NCBI GenBank assembly: GCA_021820805.1
Contig: JAKADF010000162.1
Span: forward strand, 1 to 7,161
DNA: 7,161 bases
Origin: Bacillota bacterium
GTDB taxonomy: Bacteria; Bacillota; Bacilli; Alicyclobacillales; Alicyclobacillaceae
Direction of reading: 5' to 3'
The translations under genes and the position numbers were made by a program. Below, in pieces: positions 1-6,584 of this stretch (the first letter of the stretch is position 1; each line of letters starts with the position of its first letter). The notes under the pieces are model-generated. The model was given only the letters and a program-made list of their open reading frames with translations. It was not told the DNA's origin and made no database searches.

Positions 1-31
1 CGAAAACAACAACAAGTGTCTCGTGAGCTGT

Positions 32-135
32 CTCTAATCCTCTAATCCTCTAATCCTCTAATCCTCTAATCCTCTAATCCTCTAATCCTCTAATCCTCTA
101 ATCCTCTAATCCTCTAATCCTCTAATTCCTTAATC
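32..135. repeat. Tandem octanucleotide array (CTCTAATC)n
   Basis: Eleven perfect head-to-tail copies of CTCTAATC occupy 32-119. They are followed by CTCTAATT (120-127) and a degenerate CCTTAATC (128-135). On the operon's coding strand the unit reads GATTAGAG, and the array begins about 10 bp after the HPr stop codon, with the degenerate copies nearest the gene. Every unit carries a stop triplet on each strand (TAA on plus, TAG on minus). Because 8 is not a multiple of 3, all six frames close within 24 bp, so the array is non-coding. Perfect identity of the central copies suggests recent slippage-type expansion. It could be a variable-number repeat or part of an untranslated region; no function is recognised. 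Confidence 0.97.
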
Positions 136-144
136 CCCTTATTT

Positions 145-399
145 CTACAGTCCACTCTCGACAAGGCTGCATAATGATTCGAGTGCTGCTTCTTCATCCA
201 CGCCTTCAGCGATGATCTTTAATGTTTGCCCTTGTGGAATGGCGAGTGACAATAAACCGAGGATACTTTTGGCATTTGTACGCTTTCCGTTCACTTCCAC
301 ATTTATTTCTGACTTGAATGTGTTGGCTTTGTTTACAAACAGAGATGCTGGGCGGGCATGAAGCCCTGATTCATTTGAAATTGTTACGTTTCTCTCCAC
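145..399 (-). CDS. ptsH: HPr-family phosphocarrier protein, last visible gene of the mannitol operon
   Basis: This 84-residue protein has the normal HPr length. HPr accepts phosphate from enzyme I on a histidine and passes it to EIIA proteins and to PRD regulators, in the cytoplasm. The active-site motif GLHARPA places the phospho-histidine at His14. The motif NAKSILG places the regulatory serine at Ser45, the residue phosphorylated by HPr kinase in Bacillota to make the CcpA corepressor. Both functions should therefore be intact. The NAKSI context resembles Crh, but Crh lacks the active histidine. The start is GTG at 397-399, supported by AAAGGAG at 410-416 with a 10-nt spacer. The gene overlaps the end of mtlD by 29 bp in another frame, suggesting translational coupling. 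It may be the cell's general HPr (perhaps with ptsI beyond the left edge) or a second copy dedicated to mannitol; the window cannot decide. Confidence 0.93.
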   Translation of the reverse strand: MERNVTISNESGLHARPASLFVNKANTFKSEINVEVNGKRTNAKSILGLLSLAIPQGQTLKIIAEGVDEEAALESLCSLVESGL

Positions 400-1570
400 T
401 CTTCTCTAACTCCTTTTGCAAATTTTCATATGCGCCTGCAATTTTTTTGACGATATCGGAAGTGCAAATACCCGTCACCCGCTTAATCGCGTCCTCGATG
501 CCAAGTTCGCGGATATCCTTTTGAATCTGTACGGCAGCGGTATCTTCGCTGTTGTCATACAACAGGCCAAGGGCAATCGCCTGAATAAGCCCTGTCATTT
601 CTGCGGTTCCACTTACCGCTTCAACGGCCATAATAAGTGGACGCACGAGACGGTCGTTTGCGGATAATTTTCTTAGCGGATCACGTCCGACCCTTGCTAC
701 ATCATCATGTATGTGGGGATTCTGGAATCTCTCACGAACACGCGTTGCATATTGCTCCAGTTCATCCTGGTTAAAATTCTCGTAACGATGAACGAGTCCA
801 ACAATCGCTTCATGCTGGACTTGTAAAACGGCCTTTGCAATCCACAGATCACTCATAGCTTCAAGAATCGTCGGATACCCTTTCTTGAAACCTGCATAAG
901 CCGCAGTTGCATGGGATCCATTTAAAATGAAGAGTTTGCGTTCGAGGAACGGATCAAGCTTTTCAACAAATGTTGCTCCAGGTATTTCAAGTTTTCCTTT
1001 GAGTGATGGGAACTCAATATCCCACTCAAAATATCTCTCTACTACGGCATCAAGAGGTTCAGTTGCATACCCGTCGCGGTTTGGAGCAATCCTGTCTACC
1101 GCAACATCTGTAAATCCAACATGAGACTCTATCCACTTTGCAAGTTCCGGCGAACAATTTGCGAGAACGTAGTTTTTAAGTGTCGTTGTTGCGCGTATGG
1201 CATTTTCGCATGCCATAATATTGAGCAGTGCATCTGGGTTTTGCTGCTGACGCATACGCAGGCCATCTGCGATAATTGCGGCAACACTTTGCAGATTGCC
1301 AAGACCTACCGCTGTTGTCACAACATCTGCATGGACAATCTCTTGTCTGCATTCCTCTGAATCAAGCCTTACCGCCCGTACCTTGTCAACTTTTTCAATC
1401 TCGACTTTCTCATCAAGAGTGATGACCCGATAGGAATGGGATGCATTCATCTCATCAATCAGTTTTTGCACAACATCTGCGAAAACTACTTCATATCCTG
1501 CATGATGAAGGAGAATTCCGATAAAACCTCGTCCGATATTACCTGCTCCAAAATGTACAGCCTTTTTCAC
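371..1570 (-). CDS. mtlD: Mannitol-1-phosphate 5-dehydrogenase
   Basis: This cytoplasmic enzyme oxidises mannitol-1-phosphate to fructose-6-phosphate with NAD+, the step after PTS uptake. It is a 399-residue member of the polyol-specific long-chain dehydrogenases. The N-terminal Rossmann loop GAGNIGRGFIG lies at residues 8-18. The family catalytic set K-x4-N-x2-H is seen as KLFILNGSH, giving Lys212, Asn217 and His220. The start is GTG at 1568-1570, which overlaps the mtlF stop as GTGA. AGAAGGTG at 1578-1585 is a fair ribosome binding site with a 7-nt spacer. The protein is about 10-25 residues longer than the relatives I know (roughly 373-390). The extra length is a charged C-terminal tail (after about residue 385), part of which is encoded in the 29-bp overlap with the HPr gene. 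No catalytic residue appears to be missing. Confidence 0.97.
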   Translation of the reverse strand: MKKAVHFGAGNIGRGFIGILLHHAGYEVVFADVVQKLIDEMNASHSYRVITLDEKVEIEKVDKVRAVRLDSEECRQEIVHADVVTTAVGLGNLQSVAAIIADGLRMRQQQNPDALLNIMACENAIRATTTLKNYVLANCSPELAKWIESHVGFTDVAVDRIAPNRDGYATEPLDAVVERYFEWDIEFPSLKGKLEIPGATFVEKLDPFLERKLFILNGSHATAAYAGFKKGYPTILEAMSDLWIAKAVLQVQHEAIVGLVHRYENFNQDELEQYATRVRERFQNPHIHDDVARVGRDPLRKLSANDRLVRPLIMAVEAVSGTAEMTGLIQAIALGLLYDNSEDTAAVQIQKDIRELGIEDAIKRVTGICTSDIVKKIAGAYENLQKELEKSGEKRNNFK

Positions 1571-2004
1571 AGGTCTTCACCTTCTGAAATGATATCTATG
1601 ATTTCACGAGCTGTCTTTGCATGAACCAGCTTGTCTACATTTTCTTGTTCTTGGCACACGATCGCGATTTGAGAAAGAACCTCCATGTGTTCTTCTCCTT
1701 TTCCTGCGATTCCGATAACCAGATAGGCCACATTCCCGTTTCCAAAATCGACCCCATCCGGATACTGTGCGACAACGATACCGGATGATTCAATATACTG
1801 TACAAATTCTGGCATACTGTGCGGAATCGCGACACCATTTCCAACATAAGTAGTCATTGATTCCTCACGTGCAAACATTCCTTCAATATATTGTGGTTTA
1901 ACACGGCCGTTTTCGACCAGTTTTTTGCCTACGCGGTCAATCGCTGAATGCTTGCTCTCACTTTGAACTTGAAGTATGATGTCTGACTCCTGAAGTTTAA
2001 CCAT
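1567..2004 (-). CDS. mtlF: Mannitol-specific PTS enzyme IIA (MtlF)
   Basis: This 145-residue soluble EIIA takes phosphate from HPr and gives it to the EIIB cysteine of MtlA. It belongs to the mannitol/fructose EIIA family and has the usual length for a free-standing MtlF. The active-site segment GNGVAIPHS places the phospho-histidine at His62. The second conserved active-site histidine is His106, in GKGEEHMEVL. A free-standing EIIA fits the transporter, which ends after its EIIB domain. The ATG at 2002-2004 is preceded by AGGAG at 2015-2019 with a 10-nt spacer, and this site abuts and runs into the mtlR stop codon (2012-2014), so translation of the two is probably coupled. The 3' end overlaps mtlD by 4 bp. 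Confidence 0.96.
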   Translation of the reverse strand: MVKLQESDIILQVQSESKHSAIDRVGKKLVENGRVKPQYIEGMFAREESMTTYVGNGVAIPHSMPEFVQYIESSGIVVAQYPDGVDFGNGNVAYLVIGIAGKGEEHMEVLSQIAIVCQEQENVDKLVHAKTAREIIDIISEGEDL

Positions 2005-2011
2005 TCCACGT

Positions 2012-4042
2012 TCACTCCTGTGTCTGATTTAGTGCATAAAAAATACATTCACGAACATTCTCTATCTCTGAAGTACGTAATATTTCCAAAATCGATTCTT
2101 CCATAACAAGCGCAGAACTGAGTCTGCCAAGAAGTTTTATGACAACCGGATCTTCATCTGCACGCGCCAGAAGTACAAGAACACTGTCTACATCATCGCT
2201 TGTCTTACCCACACTTTGCATCAGAATGGGAGAATCCAGCCGATAGACAGATACGTGGCATTTAATGACATCTTCTGACCTTGCATGTAAGACAGCAAAC
2301 TTCTTTCCAGGCAATACAATACTGCCAAGCCGCTCACGTTCCTCGATTGCGCGAGCAATATGTTCCACACTCGCTGCATCCCCGGCTTCCTTTACCCTCT
2401 CTGCGATAAACCAAATCAAAGCTGATTTGGTTTGGACATGGGTGGTATAAACCTCTGCATGTCTCGCTATCTGTTTAGCTAATCGGGCAGTAACACTCTC
2501 ATCACTTGCCTCTGCTTTCGCATCTATTTGTTTCATTGGTGAAAATATACGCTCGAGATTTTGCAACACCTTTTGAATACTGGATATGTCCTCCCTGTTT
2601 AGGAACGGGGAAACCGTAACACATGGAATCATATGTGTTTCAATAGGAACAGTAGAAACCATAAAATCACAATCTGTATCACGAAGACTATGAATTGCAT
2701 CGACACTAACAATGCGAATCTGCGGAAACTCGCTCTGAATGCGGCTTGCGAGAAGTTCTGCTGAACTTATCCCGTTCGGACAGACGATTTTCACTCTCCA
2801 GACATTTCCCGCTTTCAGCCTTTCAAGTGCAGCACCTAGGTGCATCGTGAGATAGCCAATTTCCCCATCCGGAACCTTGAACCCATATGGTCCAAATACG
2901 ATATCACTGGCCTCCCGCACTGCAGCAAAGTAGTCTGAATAACGACTCTTCACTTCTTCCAGAAGTGGATTCCGTATCGATAGGCCTGTACGAAGACGAT
3001 AAATTGCAGGTTCCAGATGCTGAGCAAGACCAAATAACAATTCTCTATCGCGTGACAAAGGCATACGCAAAATCCTGCTGAGTTCCTCTATCAAATGGAA
3101 GGACAAATCCATTGTGGTAATGCTCTGCGGAAGTACTTTGTTTTCTTCCGTCATTTGTACCTTTGCGCCGCGCAGATGCCTTGCAAGATATTCTGCTTCT
3201 GCCCCAACTCCCTGTGCATCCGGCACAAGCTTATGGAGAATTTCTCTGCACAGTCTCACTTCAGATGGCTCATCTGCATCCGTCTTATCCATTTTACGAA
3301 GATCACAATCTGTTTCCAGTCGCAACGAGGCAAGAAGAGTATGGAGCATAAACGAATAAAATGCTGCCTCATCCAGCGGCGGATTCAGACTTGCAAGTTC
3401 CTCTGAAAGAACTGTCCTTACTTCATTCAGACGGTCCGTCGAAAACCAGTTCGATAACCACATTTCAACAGAATGCCTGTTTTCTTCATAGGGCTGCCCT
3501 CGAAGGAAAGTCATGAGCTCATATACAGACAACTGTTCATGGATGATTTCCGTAACAGCTTCCATCCTGGAAGCTTCATCTCCGGAAATTTCGATGCCGT
3601 ATCCGCGTCTCCGAATCAGCTTTAGATTTTTTTCTCTCAGCAAATTTGCGAACTGGCTGAGATCGCTGCTAATACTCGAACTTGTAACTTTCAGCTTTTT
3701 AGCAAGATAGCTAAGCTTCAAGGGCCCACTACTCATCAGCAATTCGAGTACAGCATAAACTGCACGATCTTTTGCTGTTAACGCGATTGTAACAGGCATA
3801 TCTCCATAGGAATCAAACGCTCTGTACAAATCTGACCTGGTTCCAATGAGCCAGAATCCATTGCCTGTTGTATCCAGAGCAATTTGATATTTATCCAGAT
3901 ACGTGTGCAATGCATTTATGTCACGTTGGACGGTACGCCTGCTTACATCAAGCCGGCGTACCAGTTCATCTATGGTGATACCCTTGTTTTCATCAATCAG
4001 GTGAAGTATATAGATTTGTCGCGGACTCAGCTTTTGTATCAT
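2012..4042 (-). CDS. mtlR: PRD-domain transcriptional activator of the mannitol operon (MtlR)
   Basis: This 676-residue multidomain regulator has the usual MtlR plan. A DeoR-like helix-turn-helix lies at about residues 6-60 (ITIDELVRRLDVSRRTVQRD). A second HTH-like segment lies near 108-135. PRD1 covers roughly 185-295, with candidate histidines His234 and His289. PRD2 covers about 310-410, with His342 (AQHLEP) and His401 (TMHLGAAL). A GatB-like EIIB domain has Cys421 in VCPNGISS, and a C-terminal EIIA-like domain has His586 in VLHARSED. In characterised MtlR proteins, phosphorylation of PRD2 by HPr activates, while phosphorylation of the EIIB and EIIA domains by the mannitol EII proteins inactivates. 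All the expected sites are present, so the same logic is likely here. It starts at ATG 4040-4042, 14 bp after mtlA, with only a weak G-rich ribosome binding site, which would keep regulator levels below transporter levels. It is slightly shorter than the bacilli proteins I recall (about 690-700). Confidence 0.96.
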   Translation of the reverse strand: MIQKLSPRQIYILHLIDENKGITIDELVRRLDVSRRTVQRDINALHTYLDKYQIALDTTGNGFWLIGTRSDLYRAFDSYGDMPVTIALTAKDRAVYAVLELLMSSGPLKLSYLAKKLKVTSSSISSDLSQFANLLREKNLKLIRRRGYGIEISGDEASRMEAVTEIIHEQLSVYELMTFLRGQPYEENRHSVEMWLSNWFSTDRLNEVRTVLSEELASLNPPLDEAAFYSFMLHTLLASLRLETDCDLRKMDKTDADEPSEVRLCREILHKLVPDAQGVGAEAEYLARHLRGAKVQMTEENKVLPQSITTMDLSFHLIEELSRILRMPLSRDRELLFGLAQHLEPAIYRLRTGLSIRNPLLEEVKSRYSDYFAAVREASDIVFGPYGFKVPDGEIGYLTMHLGAALERLKAGNVWRVKIVCPNGISSAELLASRIQSEFPQIRIVSVDAIHSLRDTDCDFMVSTVPIETHMIPCVTVSPFLNREDISSIQKVLQNLERIFSPMKQIDAKAEASDESVTARLAKQIARHAEVYTTHVQTKSALIWFIAERVKEAGDAASVEHIARAIEERERLGSIVLPGKKFAVLHARSEDVIKCHVSVYRLDSPILMQSVGKTSDDVDSVLVLLARADEDPVVIKLLGRLSSALVMEESILEILRTSEIENVRECIFYALNQTQE

Positions 4043-4056
4043 GTTTACCCCAGCTT

Positions 4057-5586
4057 TTATTTGAGCTGATTCAAGTCGTTTACAAAGGCCTCATACGTTT
4101 TTTTGTCGAGGAAGTTTTCAACGATATAAATCTTAGCGCCTGTTGCTACCTGACTTGCACGTTCTGACAGGCTCTTTTGCGTAAAGACAACTTCTGCGTC
4201 TTGCGGCAACTGGTTAACAGGCATGTGGCTGACTAATATGTCATACCCTGCATCTTTCAACTGTTTACGCAAAAGTGATGCACCCATTGCACTCGAGCCC
4301 ATACCAGCCTCGCAGGCAAAGATTACTGTAGAAGGCATTGCGGCGAGCTCAGAAGTTACGGGCGTTGCTTCTGCATCCCCGATTAGTCCAGAAACTGTTG
4401 CTGTAGCTGCAGATGAAGTTGCTGCTGCTGCCGTTGCTGCTGTTCCCTTCTGCCCTTTACTTTGTGCTTTCATAGCTTTAACCATGCTCTGCGCAGCCGA
4501 AAGCGTATCATCGCTTATTTCATCCTTCGAACGCATCAGGATGAGGGATGCAATAGCAAGAGATACAGCTGCACCTACAAAAATACCGGCAAGTACTGGG
4601 ACAAATCCGCCACGAGGAGACATCATCATTTCAGCAATGATACTGCCAGGTGATGCTGTTGCAACAAGACCAGCATGCAAAAGCATGAATGTTCCGTCTG
4701 CTGCAATACCACCGCCAATCACAGCGAGAATGAGAAGAGGTTTCATCAAAACATATGGGAAATATATTTCATGGATCCCGCCGAAAAACTCAATGATTAT
4801 CGCGCCAGGAGCAGACTGTTTAATCGTTCCCTTTCCAAACAGCCAGTATGCAAGCAGAATACCAAGGCCTGGGCCTGGGTCGGTTTCGAGCAGGAAGAAA
4901 ATTGACTTTCCAAACTCTTTAGCCTGCTGGAGTCCAAGCGGATCGAGTATACCGTGATTAATTGCATTATTCAGGAATAAAACTTTTCCAGGTTCAATGA
5001 AAATAGCGATAAGCGGAAGTAGATGAACTGAGGTAATCCATGTCGCCGCAGCACCTAGTGCTGTTGAAACAACCGTCATCACAGGTTCTACAATGAGGAA
5101 TCCTAGAATTGCAAGGCCTCCGCCGATGATTCCTGCAGAAAATGTGTTAATTAACATTTCAAATCCGGCCCGTACCTTGTCTTGAATCAACCGATCAAAC
5201 GCTTTCACAAGGTAACCGCCTAGCGGCCCCATAATCATGGCACCAATAAACATAGGCTGTGACGATCCGACTGCCACACCTGCGGTAGCAAGTGCACCAA
5301 CTACTGCACCTCGTTCACCATGAACGAGTTTACCACCTGTAAAACCAATGAGTACCGGAATTAGAAAGTTTACAAAAGGACCAACAATCGTTGCTAGATG
5401 TTTATTTGGAATCCACCCTGTCGGAATAAAGAAAGCTGTAATGAGTCCCCACGCAATAAATGCAGGAATGTTTGGCATGACCATTCCGGCTAGAAAACCA
5501 CCAAATTTTTGCATGCCGGCTTGCGCCTTACTTCGAGACGAAGCTTTGGTCGTATTCTTGCCAATTGTATTTTCCAGCGTCGCCAT
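4057..5586 (-). CDS. mtlA: Mannitol-specific PTS transporter, enzyme IICB (MtlA)
   Basis: This inner-membrane permease imports mannitol and phosphorylates it to mannitol-1-phosphate. It has 509 residues. After a short polar N-terminus, hydrophobic segments span about residues 28-350 and form the EIIC channel domain. This includes the diagnostic GGIHE motif at 269-273 followed by IYFPYV. A flexible Ala/Thr-rich linker covers about 372-415. The EIIB domain covers 418-509, with phospho-cysteine Cys425 in FACEAGMGSS; it is the only cysteine in the protein. There is no EIIA domain, which MtlF supplies. The ATG at 5584-5586 has a strong AAGGGGG site at 5595-5601 with an 8-nt spacer. An ATG 4 bp upstream (5588-5590) is out of frame and less well spaced. 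It is the first gene of the operon and follows a promoter at 5623-5651. Confidence 0.97.
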   Translation of the reverse strand: MATLENTIGKNTTKASSRSKAQAGMQKFGGFLAGMVMPNIPAFIAWGLITAFFIPTGWIPNKHLATIVGPFVNFLIPVLIGFTGGKLVHGERGAVVGALATAGVAVGSSQPMFIGAMIMGPLGGYLVKAFDRLIQDKVRAGFEMLINTFSAGIIGGGLAILGFLIVEPVMTVVSTALGAAATWITSVHLLPLIAIFIEPGKVLFLNNAINHGILDPLGLQQAKEFGKSIFFLLETDPGPGLGILLAYWLFGKGTIKQSAPGAIIIEFFGGIHEIYFPYVLMKPLLILAVIGGGIAADGTFMLLHAGLVATASPGSIIAEMMMSPRGGFVPVLAGIFVGAAVSLAIASLILMRSKDEISDDTLSAAQSMVKAMKAQSKGQKGTAATAAAATSSAATATVSGLIGDAEATPVTSELAAMPSTVIFACEAGMGSSAMGASLLRKQLKDAGYDILVSHMPVNQLPQDAEVVFTQKSLSERASQVATGAKIYIVENFLDKKTYEAFVNDLNQLK

Positions 5587-5615
5587 TCATCTGTCCCCCT
5601 TACTTTATATCTTTC

Positions 5616-5651
5616 GATGGTAACTATAAATCTCACCAAATCCCTAATCAA
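5616..5651 (-). promoter_or_regulatory. Probable sigma-A promoter of the mtl operon
   Basis: Read on the minus strand, TTGATT (5646-5651, four of six to TTGACA) is followed by a 17-bp spacer and TATAGT (5623-5628, five of six to TATAAT). Transcription would start near 5616, giving a leader of about 30 nt that includes the mtlA ribosome binding site. It is the best-spaced hexamer pair I found upstream of mtlA. The non-ideal -35 suits an activator-dependent promoter. The positions are inferred, not mapped. Confidence 0.65.
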
Positions 5652-5689
5652 TCACAAGAAATTCACATATGTCGGGGCGGATCGCGACA
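5652..5689 (-). promoter_or_regulatory. Candidate MtlR operator: dyad plus direct repeats
   Basis: TGTCG at 5670-5674 and CGACA at 5685-5689 form an inverted repeat with a 10-bp gap, centred about 64 bp upstream of the inferred start site. Between this dyad and the -35 hexamer, TCACA occurs twice (5652-5656 and 5663-5667) exactly 11 bp apart, one helical turn. The half-sites recall the TTGNCACA/TGTGNCAA elements that I remember for Bacillus MtlR, but the match is partial. Position just upstream of -35 is what an activator needs. Assignment to MtlR is an inference from context. Confidence 0.4.
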
Positions 5690-5755
5690 AAATTTGATAT
5701 CTCCTCTACAGTAAGGAGTTTGAGTTAAACGGTTTCATTAAATTACCTTTTGTCG
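5685..5755. repeat. Perfect 8-bp inverted repeat flanking the cre-like site
   Basis: CGACAAAA (5685-5692) and TTTTGTCG (5748-5755) are exact inverted copies separated by 55 bp. The interval contains the cre-like site and a further short inverted repeat, CTCCT (5701-5705) with AGGAG (5714-5718). The inner copy shares its CGACA with the dyad at 5670-5689. Such spacing could allow one regulator to bind two sites with looping, but chance is not excluded in this AT-rich stretch. Confidence 0.4.
5724..5737 (-). promoter_or_regulatory. Candidate cre (CcpA) site
   Basis: The minus strand reads TGAAACCGTTTAAC, which agrees with the cre consensus TGWNANCGNTNWCA except at the last two positions. It is centred about 114 bp upstream of the inferred mtlA start site. 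Carbon catabolite control of mtl operons through CcpA and Ser-phosphorylated HPr is known in bacilli, and the HPr here keeps its serine. The far-upstream position would fit interference with activator binding rather than a direct roadblock. This is a motif match only. Confidence 0.4.
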
Positions 5756-5940
5756 TTTGACGATATAGTTTCGTAACTTCGTCGCATTTGACTGTTTTTT
5801 GAGGAAACTCTGTAAATAGAGGGGTGAACCTGTGTTGGCAAAAAAATGCAGATACTATGTGCGAAAGATCTAAGAGTGCACAAAAGTGGTGGATGTACGG
5901 AGTTTAGGTGTAATAACTAGATTTATCTGTACAACGATAA
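5756..5940. other. Intergenic stretch with no recognised gene
   Basis: Between the mtl control region and the terminator at 5941 I see no credible coding region on either strand. The stretch is AT-rich. It contains an imperfect second copy of the GTCGTTTGAC motif (5781-5792, first copy 5752-5761). It also has a plus-strand GAGGGG followed by a 13-codon GTG-started ORF at 5832-5873, which is too short to call. Confidence 0.5.
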
Positions 5941-5972
5941 AGACCACTTTTCTCATCGTAGGACAGTGGTCT
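5941..5972 (-). terminator. Hairpin terminator after the peptidase gene
   Basis: AGACCACT (5941-5948) and AGTGGTCT (5965-5972) form a perfect 8-bp stem with a 16-nt loop. On the minus strand the stem is followed by a short TTTAT and begins 10 bp after the stop of the peptidase gene. The other side is also U-rich on the plus strand (CTTCTTT), so it may work weakly in both directions. It separates this gene from the mtl control region. Confidence 0.65.
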
Positions 5973-5982
5973 CTTCTTTAGC

Positions 5983-6453
5983 CTAATATGAGCCAACATA
6001 ATTTAAGAGTTTTGATTTTGACAGTTCTCCAGGCGTTGGATGAGAAATCCCTGGGCACAGCTCAATACCTGCTGCCTTATATGCATCTGCCCATAATGTA
6101 GTACAAATCTGACGCTTTCTACTAGCGTAGATAGGAACAACATTTCCAAAAAGATGACGGGCAGCCAACCAGCCCACCAACAAATAATCATATTTAGTCC
6201 CAATTTGTTGTTTTACATAACTAACGATCTTATCACGTTGGTAGATTGAAAGTACCTGACAAATATAAATATCGGATACACCTTTGTAAGTCTCAACAGA
6301 TTGATATCCTGTCTTTCGTAAACCCTGTGATTCAATTAACTTATTATTAAGCACAAGTCCTGCAATATGCGTATATGGACTCTGCGTCAATTTCTTAATT
6401 GGACCTGCAACTCCTTGTGTCCCACGAATAAAAATCAAATCACCTGGTTGCAA
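5983..6453 (-). CDS. YiiX-like permuted NlpC/P60 (papain-fold) cysteine peptidase or amidase candidate
   Basis: This is a small soluble protein of 156 residues from the preferred start. It begins with QPGDLIFIRG, the typical opening of NlpC/P60-like domains. A histidine follows early in SPYTHIAGLV (His29), then a glutamate in LIESQG (Glu41). The candidate nucleophile comes late, in QICTTLWADAY (Cys117), followed by a PTPGEL segment near the end. The order His-then-Cys is that of circularly permuted families (YiiX/YaeF type) rather than classical NlpC/P60. Such proteins hydrolyse peptide, amide or ester bonds; the substrate here is unknown. No signal peptide is visible, so a cytoplasmic role is suggested. 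The start is TTG at 6451-6453, chosen because GGAGG (6461-6465) lies 7 nt upstream. An in-frame GTG at 6496-6498 would give 171 residues but lacks such a site. The gene stands alone, bounded by terminators, next to a tRNA remnant. Confidence 0.7.
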   Translation of the reverse strand: MQPGDLIFIRGTQGVAGPIKKLTQSPYTHIAGLVLNNKLIESQGLRKTGYQSVETYKGVSDIYICQVLSIYQRDKIVSYVKQQIGTKYDYLLVGWLAARHLFGNVVPIYASRKRQICTTLWADAYKAAGIELCPGISHPTPGELSKSKLLNYVGSY

Positions 6454-6459
6454 AATAAT

Positions 6460-6466
6460 ACCTCCG
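6460..6466 (-). promoter_or_regulatory. Ribosome binding site that decides the TTG start
   Basis: The minus strand reads CGGAGGT, near-perfect complementarity to the 16S anti-Shine-Dalgarno. It lies 7 nt before TTG at 6451-6453 and within the longer reading frame from GTG 6498. This placement makes the TTG the likely start of the peptidase. Confidence 0.75.
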
Positions 6467-6471
6467 ATTCT

Positions 6472-6498
6472 GTGCTCTTCCGGGTGTACCGGGAGCAC
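6472..6498 (-). promoter_or_regulatory. Strong hairpin in the leader of the peptidase gene
   Basis: On the minus strand GTGCTC (6493-6498) pairs with GAGCAC (6472-6477), and inside it CCGG (6489-6492) pairs with CCGG (6480-6483). The loop is five nt and there is a 2-nt AA bulge on the 3' side. The ten-pair GC-rich stem ends 5 nt before the ribosome binding site. No U-tract follows, so it is not a terminator. It may tune translation or protect the mRNA 5' region; no known riboswitch class is recognised. Confidence 0.55.
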
Positions 6499-6584
6499 GA
6501 AGATATGCTTGTCCTGTGTACGGGGGCAGCAAAGGTTCCTAATAAAAATGAAGGCACCCTACATTTTTGTCTAGATGATACACA

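Noticed and set aside
32..135. CRISPR array or minisatellite-coded protein repeat
   Set aside because: There are no spacers between the 8-bp units, and each unit contains stop codons, so neither a CRISPR nor a coding repeat is possible.
4223..4957. Long plus-strand ORF of 244 codons antisense to mtlA
   Set aside because: It lies wholly inside mtlA, whose domains and motifs are clear. Its Ala/Ser/Pro-rich composition is the mirror of the hydrophobic and Ala-rich mtlA sequence, and it has no ribosome binding site or domain.
5588..5590. Alternative ATG 4 bp upstream of the mtlA start
   Set aside because: It is out of frame with mtlA and too close to the Shine-Dalgarno; the in-frame ATG at 5584-5586 has the better spacing.
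5788..5873. Plus-strand promoter (TTGACT, 17 bp, TGTAAA) with a 13-codon ORF at 5832-5873
   Set aside because: The inferred start site would fall within the ribosome binding site of the tiny ORF, the -10 is weak, and the peptide is too short to support without conservation.
6454..6498. GTG start at 6496-6498 for the peptidase (171 residues)
   Set aside because: The extra 15 codons encode the leader hairpin and the ribosome binding site of the TTG start, and no ribosome binding site precedes the GTG.
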